A DNA stretch of 64,000 bases from Moesziomyces globuligerus. Taxonomy: Eukaryota > Basidiomycota > Ustilaginomycetes > Ustilaginales > Ustilaginaceae. This document shows, one piece after another, positions 30,920 through 40,870 of the stretch. Location of the stretch: NCBI GenBank assembly GCA_030849465.1, contig JARVLF010000002.1, positions 62,001 through 126,000 on the forward strand, read 5' to 3'. A program made the translations under genes and the position numbers. Each line of letters starts with the position of its first letter. Position 1 is the first letter of the stretch. The notes beneath the pieces are model-generated. The model saw only the letters and a program-made list of their open reading frames with translations, was not told the DNA's origin and searched no databases.

Positions 30920-32030
30920 GCTCGAACCGCGAGACGCCGCCACGTCGGATGGACCGATTCGGAGATGTGGGGATGGCGCAGCGAAAAGCGGCTCTGGGTT
31001 GGTCTTGATATTGCGAGTCGGGGATCAGAGTGCGCCCATGGCCGAGATCTGGTTGACAATTCGAGCAAGAGAGGGCGTTGCCAGCAGCTTTGGTGTGAGT
31101 GAACTTGGCGTCGTCAGCCTCCAGAGGACGGTTGCGAGAGGTGTTGGTGTCCGTCGGTCAGGGCGGCATGCAAGTCCAAGACTCTGTGTGTGTGTGAGCG
31201 TGGTTTTGGCGCATAGGCACACCTCACGCTGCAGACCCCTGTCGCTGTTGCTGTTGCTGTTGCGCCCAGCTGCCTGCGACCTTGCTGGCCGATTTTTGGG
31301 ACGAGTTGCATGCGTGATTTCTCGGAATTGGAGCCGCCAGCTGGGAAGCCCGATCGGCGCTCTGGCTACCGTTCACGCGGCGGCTCCAAGCGAAGAATGC
31401 GCCGCGCTTGGAACTCCGCGCGCACGGCGAGCACGATGAGCGAGGCTCGGAGCCAAAAATCGGCGTGTTGGACTCAGAGATCGCCTCGCGCCCTCTGGTG
31501 TTGGACGTGGCAGCGGGCCGTCAAGCCCGTCTGGCTTGCATCGCTGAGCGCCTATTTCAGGCATCCAGCCGTCTGCATGGCAAGCCAGCCAAGCAGCAGT
31601 CTCGGCGTCTTTCAGGCATCACCACTGTCGACTTTGCGAGAGGACTTCAGCGATTCGAACGGCTTCGATCGAAGCACGTCCGCGATACAACGACGGCAAC
31701 CGCCGCTTGCTATGCTGTGATTCGCCTCACCATTCCTCAACTATGCTCAGCGCCGGCCTGTGGCGCACCCGCACAGCCTTGCATGTTCCGATGTCGTTTG
31801 CGGAGTCGCGCAGACGCGGCTGTTGTATTTAGCCCCCGCCCGCGATCTTACACGCTAGAATCTCGGAATTCGGTCAACCTCCACTTCGTCAGGGTCCAGG
31901 AGTCTGTCTGCAGCGCCGAGCAGCCCGTCATGGTGTTCTTCTGAGCCAACAGCAGCACCCAGCTATACCGATTCGAGCGCTGCAACATCACGAGCCATCT
32001 TAATCTGCCCAGATTCATCCAAGAGCAAGT
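30920..32030. promoter_or_regulatory. Divergent intergenic region, large protein / TDG
   Basis: A 1.1-kb gap between divergent genes. It contains a short (TGTTGC)n run near 31244-31263 and a 4-codon upstream frame (ATGGGCGCACTCTGA on the minus strand, about 31026-31040) in the probable leader of the large gene. The overlapping frames at 31310-31944 show no protein-like features. Confidence 0.45.
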
Positions 32031-33368
32031 ATGAGACGGAGGCGCACACCCAGTGCCGATCTCTCGGGGGACGACACCCAACCGGGCACCTCGGCGGCTT
32101 CGTCATCAAGGCCAGGTCTGCCGCAGCACTTTGCAGACGTCTATGTCTATATAGACAACAGTGCCACGAGGTTGCGAGCTAATGAAAGCCCATACGAAGC
32201 CAAGGATCATGGATTCTCGCCCCTTCGAAGAAGCTCGCGCCCGCACAGGCAGAGGTTCGCGCAGCTCGACGGCGCCTTCGAAGAAGATGACCAAGACCAG
32301 CAATGTGCTCGCGGGAAAGCGGCCAGCAAATCTCAGTCTCAGGCCGAGACGTCCCCTTCCCCTCGGAAGCGCAAGAGAAAGCGGAGAACTCGCGATGATC
32401 CTAACTCGGAAGCTGGCAGCATCTACGCCCACCTCAAAGGCTTGCCAGATCTGTTCGCCGAGCGCAACGACATCATGTTCTGCGGCATCAATCCAGGCGT
32501 CAAATCGTCTGCTTCCGGCCATCACTTTGCGCACCGCTCAAACCACTTTTACCCGTCTTTGCATCTGTCCGGCATCACCGAGCAGAGGATGTTGCCCGAA
32601 CAGGATGTCGAGTTCCCCACACTGCGCCCCTATTCGCTCGGCCTCACCAATCTCGCAGGCAGGCCGACCGCGGAAGGCAACGAGCTGCTTCCGAGAGAGA
32701 TCATCGCGGGAGTTCCGACGCTGCTCGAAAAGGTGCAGAGGTGGAGACCAAGGACGGTGTGTTTTGTCGGCAAGGGGATCTCGGAAGCTTTTGTCAAAGG
32801 ACTCAAGCAAGCCTCGGCGATACCTGCGAAGACACGCTCGGGGATCAAGATCGAAGCGGAGGAAAGGGGACCTGATCTCTTCGACATACAGATTCCCGAT
32901 CCGGTCCTTTGCGCAGGTGTCAGTGGCAACAGCAAGGAGGGAAGACCCAACTCGGCTTTTAGGAGCGCCAAGGCGAAGAGGCCGCTCTACACCAAGGAGA
33001 GTGCCAAGGACGACACGGGGTATGGACTCCTGCCCATCTGCGTATCGCATGCGAAGCGCAGCAATCGCACTCCCCACCTCGACGAGGTGACACTCTTCTT
33101 TGTGACGCCATCCAGCTCTGCACGCGTCACCACTCACTTCCTCGACGACAAAGCACGCATCCTCTCCAGCCTCCGCATTCTCGTTGGCCACCTTCAGTCC
33201 ACTTCGGCGCTCGATGCCAGCAGACATCAAGGGGTCAAGGAGGAGCCAGGGCAGCTGTGCGCAGATGTGGTGATGAAGCGGGTGGAGTTGCAAGTGGTGG
33301 ATGTGGCTCGCTTCGGACTGAGATTGGGCAACATCAAGACGGAAGAGGAGCCCTCTTCCTTTTCGTGA
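32031..33368 (+). CDS. TDG: G/T mismatch-specific thymine/uracil DNA glycosylase
   Basis: A 445-residue nuclear base-excision enzyme of the MUG/TDG family, removing T or U opposite G. The active-site motif MFCGINPGVKSS places the catalytic Asn at 154. It is followed by the family signature GHHFAHRSNHFYPSLHLSG, then LTNLAGRPTAEGNEL and a Rossmann-like strand RPRTVCFVGKGI. A basic cluster (RKRKRKRR, 112-119) looks like a nuclear signal. The N-terminal 130 residues are polar and disordered, as in animal TDG. About 45 residues between the core and the late block LLPICVSHAKRSN form an insert. The late block and following FFVTPSSSARVTTH match the MUG minor-groove insertion loop. Intronless. Confidence 0.93.
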   Translation: MRRRRTPSADLSGDDTQPGTSAASSSRPGLPQHFADVYVYIDNSATRLRANESPYEAKDHGFSPLRRSSRPHRQRFAQLDGAFEEDDQDQQCARGKAASKSQSQAETSPSPRKRKRKRRTRDDPNSEAGSIYAHLKGLPDLFAERNDIMFCGINPGVKSSASGHHFAHRSNHFYPSLHLSGITEQRMLPEQDVEFPTLRPYSLGLTNLAGRPTAEGNELLPREIIAGVPTLLEKVQRWRPRTVCFVGKGISEAFVKGLKQASAIPAKTRSGIKIEAEERGPDLFDIQIPDPVLCAGVSGNSKEGRPNSAFRSAKAKRPLYTKESAKDDTGYGLLPICVSHAKRSNRTPHLDEVTLFFVTPSSSARVTTHFLDDKARILSSLRILVGHLQSTSALDASRHQGVKEEPGQLCADVVMKRVELQVVDVARFGLRLGNIKTEEEPSSFS

Positions 33369-35135
33369 ACAGAAATGCCAGGCAGATCAACCGCGTGAAT
33401 CTGCAGCGCCAATCGATATTGCGAGACGTGCTCCTGGCAGGAGAGCTTGCATGCATGCCGAGCTGTCACTCGTGCATCCTCGCAGCTAACTGACGCCGGT
33501 TCGTGAAGAGTTGCCGGTTGGCATGCAGTCGCCAAGCCCAGCGTCTGTTCAGATTAGGAGCAGATCCAACTAAAAAAGGAAGAAAAAGAAAGATAAAAGG
33601 ATGAAAGAAAGGGCCCTGGTCGGGCGTGAAGCTTTCTTCGCAAGGGCACGCCGGGTGATGAGTGCCTTATCGATATGGGCTGAGCTGGTCACATCGATTC
33701 GCGCCCGCTCCCACGCTCTCATGGTGTGTCTGTGACGCTCAGCCTGTTGCGGGTCGTCGGATGTGGCTCAGTCACGCACGCATGTCGCCATTTCAATCGA
33801 AAGTATCACGTTGCCACATGGTGACTTGGATCACTTGATTTGCACGGCTGGCATTCGATAAGGCAGTCGTTCCGTTTCATATGTGTATCATACTGGACCT
33901 GCGTTTGCAAGCAGACAAAGGTAAAGCCCATCGTGAGTACACTGTGATCCCACGCGTCGGCGCTCGGTGTCGGTCGAGAGTTGTGTGGGTCTAGCGGCAT
34001 CGAGGGATGAGTGGCTATCGATATCGTAAGGCGTGCAATGGGACGGGCCGTGGTGACATCTGCAGATCCCATCTCCGAGATCTCTTCGGAATCACAAAAT
34101 CACTTAGTGAGAGCTGGTTGCTTACGACAGCTGTTGGCGAAACGGGATCTGCAAAGTGAGGCTGAGCAATGGCTCGCTTGCAAACAGCGACGAGGACCCT
34201 GCGGCTCGGCAGGAAATTTTGTCTCGACGTCTTTCTTTTGGTTCAGGGAAACTATGCTTCGGTGCTTTCCTCCTGGTCCGAGCCGAAACCCCCGATATTC
34301 TCCGATGATCAGCCTACAGCAGCAGGAGCATGACGAAGCGAGAGCGGCACTGGCGGTCGACTGCGGTGTTTCCTTCGGATGCTGGGAAACAACCCCTGTT
34401 GGGACGCGGAAGTTAATTCGCCGAACGGCACTCAGATCCAAGGAAAACGCCGCGCAGGCGGGCCACTTGCTGCATAAAGGAGCCGACCATGCTGCAGCAT
34501 TGCTGAAAGCCTGGTCGGAATGAAGCTGTTGAGATCCGAAGACGATGCCATTCGATTGCAGGCGTTGGAGCTCAAGCTGATGCTCAAACTTAGGTGGCGT
34601 TCACCAGTGGCGACCGAGCCTCGGTGGATGGCGAGCATGGATGCGCACACATACAAGACTCAAAATTGTAAGCGAGCTCGGCTCAGCCAGCGTGCCAAAG
34701 CCGTACCACCAGACCAGGAGATGAGCGAGACCGAGAAGAAGGCTCAAGCCGAGCTTGGTGAGCCACAGTCGGGCAGATCCACATCGTGAGTCATGTGGGT
34801 CTCAGCGAGTGGTGCACAAAGGGATGGCAATTTGAGCTGTGAGCCCTGCGCGCCATCACGAGCTTGACGGCCACGCCAGGGTTCAACCGAGAATTTGGCC
34901 GCGGTGGTCGGCAGCTGAGGACCGACGCGCTCTTGGCCGAGCTGGCGATAGGCTCAAGCTAACTTAGTCGCACCGACGTGCTTGCCGTAGGTTAACGAGC
35001 AAAGCAGAGCTCAGCACAGTCTGCTCAGCACAGCACATCACGGCTCAGCTCAGCGCTTTTCTTCGGACTGCCGCATTCATGCCAGGCTGTGTTCCTCGAT
35101 TCGGAAAATTTTGGATTTTCTCGCGAATTTTCGGG

Positions 35136-35167
35136 TTGGGAATTGGGAATTGGGAATTGGGAATTGG
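35136..35167. repeat. 7-bp tandem repeat (TTGGGAA)4.6
   Basis: Four perfect copies plus a partial copy of TTGGGAA in a local AT-rich pocket with several AATT runs. Confidence 0.85.
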
Positions 35168-35289
35168 CAGGGCGAACTTTATTTATCCTGGCAGCGGAAG
35201 CGGATGCTTTGCTAGCTTGCATGCGTTATCCTGCAGGATCTGCCGAATCACGACCAAGACGACGTGAGCCGTGCGTGCCACGGACCCAC

Positions 35290-35329
35290 GCGCTGATGCG
35301 CTGATGCGCTGCTGCGCTGCTGCGCCGCT
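35290..35329. repeat. 8-bp tandem repeat (GCGCTGNT)5
   Basis: Five units: two GCGCTGAT, two GCGCTGCT and one GCGCCGCT. It is related by reverse complement and phase to the array upstream of RNR1. Confidence 0.8.
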
Positions 35330-35899
35330 CTCCCACGCTTACAGTAGCACTAGCAGAGCTTCTGCAGCTGCAGCAGCATCATCTGGCGGCGGCGGCGGCT
35401 GCCACATGCAGGGTAGAAGCAGCCGAAATTTATTCTCCACCGATAACGTTGCAGCCAAGATTCGCACTCTGCTGCGATTTGGCGATTTGCTCTTGGCTCT
35501 TCTGCTTTTGCTTTCTGTTTCTGTTTCTGCTTGCCGCCCCTCCACGGGACCGCACGGTATCCTATCGCCATCGCCGAGCCACACGACCCTCGTCGGCCAT
35601 CATCCGTCTTCCTTCTGCCTCGCCCGTTCCGCTCGTCCCACCACCTCAGCCATCCTTCTCCTTGCCACACACACACTCGGACGCTCCGGTGTCTTTTGCT
35701 TTGCTACCTCCACCTCTGCCCACTGCGGCGCCACCAACTCCATCTTCGCCTCACCTGAACCGGATTCGGAAAAAGCCGACCCTGGCACCATTGGCCATCG
35801 CAGCCACACCTCCGACAAAGCTCAGTCCAACAAATCGTTCCGCACTCGCACCCAAGGCGGGCGTCTCTGCCCTAGCCGCACTCAGCCCACTGCAACACC

Positions 35900-37903
35900 A
35901 TGTTCAGCTCCATCGTCCACCACCCCTGCGAGATCTCGCTCCACCTCGTCTCGCAGGACATCTTTGTCCATCCTCCACCTCCGGGCACAGACATCCCCGG
36001 CGATGACAAGACGCTTCGCGGTCTCGTCGAGATCAAGTGCCCCAGCGAACGTCACATTCAGGGCGTACGAGTCGTCCTTCAGGGCGTTCAGACGCTCGCC
36101 ATCCCAGAGGGCGCATCCGCGTCCGCATCCTCCATTCGCTGGGAGGAGAAGGTCATCATGGAGAAGACCGTCGAGATCATGAACGACGGAACACCCGGTG
36201 CCATCAACGTGCGTCCTTCCCGCGCAAAGGGCAAGGAGAAGGAAAAGCACCCGAGCTGCAATGTATCCGATGGCCTCCATCTCGACAAGGGCATCCACGG
36301 CTTCGAATTCGCCTTCATCATTCCCGCTTCCACCGCTCCCTTTGAGCGCAGCAAGCACGGCCGCGTACGCTACATCCTCACAGCCACCGCGCTCGGTGCC
36401 GGCCGTGCACGCAACAACATCTCCACCTGGAAGGAGATCTTCATCATCCTCCACGTCAACTCCGACGGTGGTCCCGCCCCCCTGGACATCCAGTACCACG
36501 ACGTCCACGAGGCGCTCGGTCCTCTTTCCGTCTCCCTGACCTCGGCGTCTCTCACCGTCGGGGGCACTGCAAACCTCAACCTCTATCATCCCGATCCTCC
36601 CGCAGGTCTCAACGTTCACGTCGTTCGCGTCTTCCTCGAGCAGACCTTTGAGCTCTACAGCGAGGTCCGCAAAGGCTGGCTCAAACTGCCAGTCGAGAAG
36701 CTCCGTCTGTGGGAGAAGGGCTTCATGCCCTACAAGTCCAAGCAGCACACCGATGCCGTCGGTCCCGAAGACTCGATCTGGATCGGTGACATGGAGAATG
36801 GCCGCGCTGGTCGCCCTGGTCGCGGCGCTGGACCGGGACCCGCTAACCTGTCACCCTTTGGACTCCCCCTCAACGGATCGGCATCAGCACCGGTTACGCC
36901 GATGGAGCCCGCAACACCCATGCACCACGAGAACGGCTACAGGATCAAGTCGGTCGTCCGCCTGCCGGACGACAACATTCTTCGTCCCAGCACCGTCCGA
37001 GGCTCCCGCGCCGAAATCCGCGTCAGCCACGAGATGGGCGCCGAGATCTTCTTCTCGCGCAAGGACGTCCTCGACACGCGCGAAGACAGCGACAGCTTCG
37101 GCAAGCCCAAGGTGCAGGTCTTCTCGATGCGCAGGTCCACCACCATCCCCTCGTGCTGCTGCACCTTTGACACCATCCACCTGCCGCCCTACTCGCTCGA
37201 GTCGCCGTCCAACTCTCGGCCATCGTCGCCGACCCCACCATCGTCGCTGCGCAACTCGCATCCAGAGCTGGAGCACTGGAAGCGCACCACCACGCTCAAC
37301 CACATGCTTCCCGGATCGCGCGGCAGCTCGGCGTTCAACTCGGCGGCCAACTCGCGCGCTGGCTCGCGTGCAGGATCGCGCGATAGCTCGCCCACCCGCC
37401 ACGGCTTTGCGGCGCACTTTGGCTCCGGACGAAAGAGCCGCAATTCGAGTCCGACCCGCAACAACCGAGGCAGGTCCGGCAATGGACTCAGCAGCATCGG
37501 TCTGCATGCGCTCACGCCCGCCTCAGCAGGCCACATCGACCAGAACGGCAGCAACCGTAACCACGGCTACTCGACGCCGAGATCGCTGCCGGACAACGTG
37601 CCTTGGGCGGTGAGCTATCTGCCGGATCGCACGGGCACCTCGCACGACACGTGCAACTGCGGCCGCACCACCGAGGAGCTCACCGAAGCCGAGCAGCGAC
37701 TGCTCGAAGGTGTGCCGACTGCGCCCGGTGCCTGGGTAGAGAATACCGATGCCAATATCCCTCCGCCGCCGTGGGCACCTCCTTCGCGCGCCAGCAGCCC
37801 TGTTTCGGGATGGCACTACGGCCCTGGGTCGGCCCGCGAGGGCTTCCGCCCCAGGGGCAAGCTCGCCGAGCTCGAGACGCCCTTTGGCAGTCCGTCAGCA
37901 TAG
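35900..37903 (+). CDS. Arrestin-domain protein (ART-like trafficking adaptor)
   Basis: A 667-residue protein with an N-terminal arrestin fold (roughly residues 10-170: LRGLVEIKCP, IQGVRVVLQG, FEFAFIIPASTAPFERS, RYILTATALG) and a C-terminal arrestin half (about 185-430: VGGTANLNLYHPDPPAG, VHVVRVFLEQTFEL, IPSCCCTFDTIHLPPYS). The last 230 residues are Ser/Arg/Gly-rich and disordered, with GSRAGSRDSS-type repeats that could be phosphorylated. Fungal ARTs recruit Rsp5 ubiquitin ligase to plasma-membrane transporters. No canonical PPxY motif was seen in a quick read (only PPYS), so direct Rsp5 binding is uncertain. Intronless. It is tail-to-tail with the dehydrogenase gene, 145 bp apart. Confidence 0.85.
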   Translation: MFSSIVHHPCEISLHLVSQDIFVHPPPPGTDIPGDDKTLRGLVEIKCPSERHIQGVRVVLQGVQTLAIPEGASASASSIRWEEKVIMEKTVEIMNDGTPGAINVRPSRAKGKEKEKHPSCNVSDGLHLDKGIHGFEFAFIIPASTAPFERSKHGRVRYILTATALGAGRARNNISTWKEIFIILHVNSDGGPAPLDIQYHDVHEALGPLSVSLTSASLTVGGTANLNLYHPDPPAGLNVHVVRVFLEQTFELYSEVRKGWLKLPVEKLRLWEKGFMPYKSKQHTDAVGPEDSIWIGDMENGRAGRPGRGAGPGPANLSPFGLPLNGSASAPVTPMEPATPMHHENGYRIKSVVRLPDDNILRPSTVRGSRAEIRVSHEMGAEIFFSRKDVLDTREDSDSFGKPKVQVFSMRRSTTIPSCCCTFDTIHLPPYSLESPSNSRPSSPTPPSSLRNSHPELEHWKRTTTLNHMLPGSRGSSAFNSAANSRAGSRAGSRDSSPTRHGFAAHFGSGRKSRNSSPTRNNRGRSGNGLSSIGLHALTPASAGHIDQNGSNRNHGYSTPRSLPDNVPWAVSYLPDRTGTSHDTCNCGRTTEELTEAEQRLLEGVPTAPGAWVENTDANIPPPPWAPPSRASSPVSGWHYGPGSAREGFRPRGKLAELETPFGSPSA

Positions 37904-38048
37904 CCACTGCATCACATCACCACTCATCGTACGTCCTAGCTCAGGTCTCAGTCGTTCTCGTTTTCCATCCCGCAATCTGTCACGTGCCTTTCGAATGATC
38001 AGGTGTACTTGTACCGGCTCCGTATCTACAGCCTGAGAGGTTTTGCGT

Positions 38049-39563
38049 TTAGCCCGAGACGTCGGTGGTGATGGTTTTGAGGATCTGGTATTCGGCCATG
38101 CCGTGGATGGAGCCTTCCTTGCCGTAGCCGCTCTCCTTGATGCCGCCGAAGGGGGATTCGCAGGCGCTGAGCATGCCGGTGTTGATGCCGATCATGCCGG
38201 TTTCGATGGCGGCCGACATGCGAGCAGCGATGCGCAGATCGTTGGTGTAGAGGTAGGCGCCCAGACCGACGTCCGAGTCGTTTGCGAGTTGCACGGCTTC
38301 GGTTTCGGTGGAGAACTTGCGGATCGCAGCGACGGGACCGAAGGTTTCCTCGACACAGATCTGCATATCGTCCTTGAGACCGGTGAGGATCGTTGGCGGG
38401 TAGAAGTAGCCACCCGACGTAGGGAGCGAGTCGGGTGGCGAAGGACCGTAGTAGAGTTGGGCGCCTTTGGAAAGAGCGTCCTGAACGTGACTACGGCATT
38501 TTTCCACGGCACGGTCCGTGATCAAAGGACCGAGAAGAACATCGGGATCTTCACCATCGCCTTGCTTGTATGTCTTGAGTTTGGCGGCGAGACGGGAGAG
38601 GAATTCGTCGTGGATGCCGTCTTGAACCAGGATGCGGTTGGCAGCTACGCAGGTCTGGCCCGAGGTACGCAACTTGGCGACGAGCACGCCGGCGATGGCC
38701 TTGTCCAGATCAGCATCGTTCATCACGATGACGGGCGAGTTGCCACCGAGCTCCATACTCAGCTTCTTGAGCGTACCGGCGCTCTGAGCCGCGATGAGCT
38801 TGCCCACACGCGTCGAGCCAGTGAGCGAGACCTTGCGAACGTGCTTGTGCTCGCAGATCGCCTTGCCGACCTCGGCGACATTGTCGAGGGTGGTAACCAC
38901 ATTGACGCATCCATCCGGATAGCCTGCGCGCTTGACGAGCTCGGCAAAAGCCAGCGTGCTCAGGGGCGTTTCTCCCGCCGGCTTGACTACGCACGTGCAC
39001 CCGGCGGCAAGCGCCGGACCGATCTTGCGCGTCGCCATGGCGAGCGGCAAGTTCCAAGGCAACAGACACGCCACCACGCCGATCGGCTGACGGATCGTAT
39101 GCACGCGCATCGCCGGGTTGGCCGCCGCGATCGTCTCGCCCTGCGCGCCCGTCTCGGCCATGTTGGCGAACCAGGCGAGGAACGAGGCGGCGTACTTGAC
39201 CTCGGCTTCCGCCTCGGCACGCGTCTTGCCGTTCTCGCGCACGATCAGCGTCGCCAAGTCATCGATGTGAGCCAACGTGAGATCGTTGAGCTTGCGCAGC
39301 AGATCGGAGCGCTGGCGGGCCGTGGTCGTCTTGAACTTCTCGAACGTCTCGAGCGAGGACGCGACCGCATCGTTGACGTCCTGTGCGTTGCACTCGGGGA
39401 TGGAGGCGATGGTCACGCTCCGGTCGCCTGGGTAGACCACATCGAAGCGCTTGCCCGAGTGAGAGTCGACGCGCTTGGAGCCGATCACACACTGCGTGAT
39501 GAACAGCGATGGGTCCTTCAGCCGAGACGCCTCAGAATTGTGTCCGTTGGTCGAAGCCGACAT
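38049..39563 (-). CDS. UGA2: Succinate-semialdehyde dehydrogenase
   Basis: A 504-residue aldehyde dehydrogenase of the SSADH class, oxidising succinic semialdehyde to succinate in the GABA shunt. Active-site residues seen are Asn171 (LLPWNLPLAM), Glu271 (MELGGNSPVIV) and catalytic Cys305 (RTSGQTCVAANR). The cofactor-binding segment is TGSTRVGKL. The NSPVIV and GQTCV contexts favour SSADH over other ALDHs. No clear mitochondrial presequence is present, so a cytosolic location like yeast Uga2 is likely. Substrate choice is inferred from family similarity; a related semialdehyde dehydrogenase cannot be excluded. Intronless. It diverges from NDUFA12, 471 bp apart. Confidence 0.92.
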   Translation of the reverse strand: MSASTNGHNSEASRLKDPSLFITQCVIGSKRVDSHSGKRFDVVYPGDRSVTIASIPECNAQDVNDAVASSLETFEKFKTTTARQRSDLLRKLNDLTLAHIDDLATLIVRENGKTRAEAEAEVKYAASFLAWFANMAETGAQGETIAAANPAMRVHTIRQPIGVVACLLPWNLPLAMATRKIGPALAAGCTCVVKPAGETPLSTLAFAELVKRAGYPDGCVNVVTTLDNVAEVGKAICEHKHVRKVSLTGSTRVGKLIAAQSAGTLKKLSMELGGNSPVIVMNDADLDKAIAGVLVAKLRTSGQTCVAANRILVQDGIHDEFLSRLAAKLKTYKQGDGEDPDVLLGPLITDRAVEKCRSHVQDALSKGAQLYYGPSPPDSLPTSGGYFYPPTILTGLKDDMQICVEETFGPVAAIRKFSTETEAVQLANDSDVGLGAYLYTNDLRIAARMSAAIETGMIGINTGMLSACESPFGGIKESGYGKEGSIHGMAEYQILKTITTDVSG

Positions 39564-40034
39564 GGTTCAGTTGTGGAATAGGCGCGTGCGAAAAGAGCTC
39601 CAGGAATGGTTTCGTGGCGCTCTAGATGGTGGTGTACAATTGAGGAGAGGCGGTGGCGGCTGATCCATATGTATGGATGGTCGGCGGCGGGTCTTGGTCC
39701 GCGCGGTGGGGGCCAAGGAGTGGTTGACCCGTGCATGGTGGGGGCGTCGGCGACCCATCGACGTCACAGCCCACGTACGCAAGAGGTTGACGAGCCAGTG
39801 CGGGGTAAATCCGCCACCCTTTGTGCGCAATTACGGCCCAAACTCCACCATGCTACCAAAATCCGCTTTTCGATCTAACCCTATCGGGACTTTAATCGGC
39901 GATGGGGCAACTCGGAAGCGAGCCGGTCGAAACATGAATCGTCGCATTTCGCGCGCTCTGTGAGCCAACACTGGCCACTACTCATCATCACCTTGCCCAC
40001 CTGATCGCCACCACACCTCCGGACATTCGCAGCC
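39564..40034. promoter_or_regulatory. Bidirectional promoter region SSADH / NDUFA12
   Basis: A 471-bp gap between divergent start codons. Frames inside are unsupported. Confidence 0.5.
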
Positions 40035-40691
40035 ATGTCGCTCGCACGCACGATCAACTACATCCGCAAGGAGGGCATCAAGAAGTTCTGGCGCGACCTC
40101 AACTACATCGGCGACGCCAAGTCGGGTCGTCTCGTCGGAATTGACAGGTAAGCCGCCCCCTCCTCCCCCATGCTTTCTTCCCTTGGTCCTTATACTCATC
40201 TTCTCTCCTTGAACGCGTTAGGAATGGCAACAAGTTCTACGAGAACCACGACGAGTTCCCGTTGAGGCACCGCTGGGTCGACTATGCGGCGGACAACGAG
40301 TTCAACGCATCGCAGGTCGACCCGCTCTGGCACTCGTGGCTCCACCACATCCGCCAGAACCCGCCGCACGAAGACGCAGGCATCCAGAAGATGACCCAGA
40401 CCTGGATGACCGTAAGTTTTCCCCCTACTTTCATCATCACTGGCTTTTTGAACGACAGAGCAAGATGGACTGACATCGGATATTGGAAACTCTTCTAGCC
40501 TCCTCGCGAAAACATCACAGGCACACGCGGCGGCTTCAAGACCTACAACACCACCAAGCCCAAGATCGTAAGCATCCATCGTCCCACCTGTCCAAATCGC
40601 AAATCGCTGCAGGCAACACGGAACTGACGCTGTACTTGCTCTTGATTCGAAACAGTCGGCATGGGAGCCCAAGGTCGCCCAGCGCGGTTGA
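40035..40691 (+). CDS. NDUFA12: NADH:ubiquinone oxidoreductase subunit NDUFA12 (B17.2)
   Basis: Four exons (40035-40147, 40222-40411, 40499-40567, 40656-40691) encode 135 residues. This accessory subunit of mitochondrial complex I sits on the matrix arm. Family blocks seen are GIKKFWRDLNYIGDAKSGRL, GNKFYENHDEFPLRHRWVDY, PLWHSWLHHIRQNPP and the C-terminal YNTTKPKI-SAWEPKVAQRG. Introns of 74, 87 and 88 nt have GTAAG donors and TAG or CAG acceptors. All three phases match, and the joined sequence rebuilds the family. This is the most intron-dense gene of its size here. Its presence shows the organism keeps respiratory complex I. Confidence 0.95.
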
Positions 40692-40870
40692 ACCACAGCT
40701 AGCCTCTCATACACAGCACTTGATCGTCAATGCTTCAGCCCTTGCATCCAGCCAAAACCACGTTCGACGCCTGACTTATCACTGCATTTCATATTCACAC
40801 GCTGGAGAAGAATGCGGCACAAATACATCGCGATTACGTTCGGACGGGTCTGGTATCTACTTTCGAACGA

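Larger units (their letters stand above)
33369..35899. other. Gene-poor intergenic region
   Basis: A 2.5-kb stretch without a supported gene. Frames at 34011-34523 and 34520-34789 are open, but their codon usage and composition are not gene-like and no domain is visible. Two short tandem arrays (35136-35167 and 35290-35329) are listed separately. The part from about 35440 is T/C-rich and probably holds the promoter and leader of the arrestin gene. Confidence 0.5.

Noticed and set aside
34011..34789. Two consecutive plus-strand frames (170 and 89 codons) that could be a small gene
   Set aside because: There is no recognisable motif, codon choice is mixed, and there is no splice pair linking them convincingly.
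35136..35329. Short regular repeats considered as a CRISPR-like or attachment array
   Set aside because: The units are 7-8 bp with no spacers, and the sequence is eukaryotic, so they are simple microsatellites.
38043..39581. 512-codon plus-strand open frame
   Set aside because: It is antisense to the succinate-semialdehyde dehydrogenase gene, whose active-site motifs are intact.
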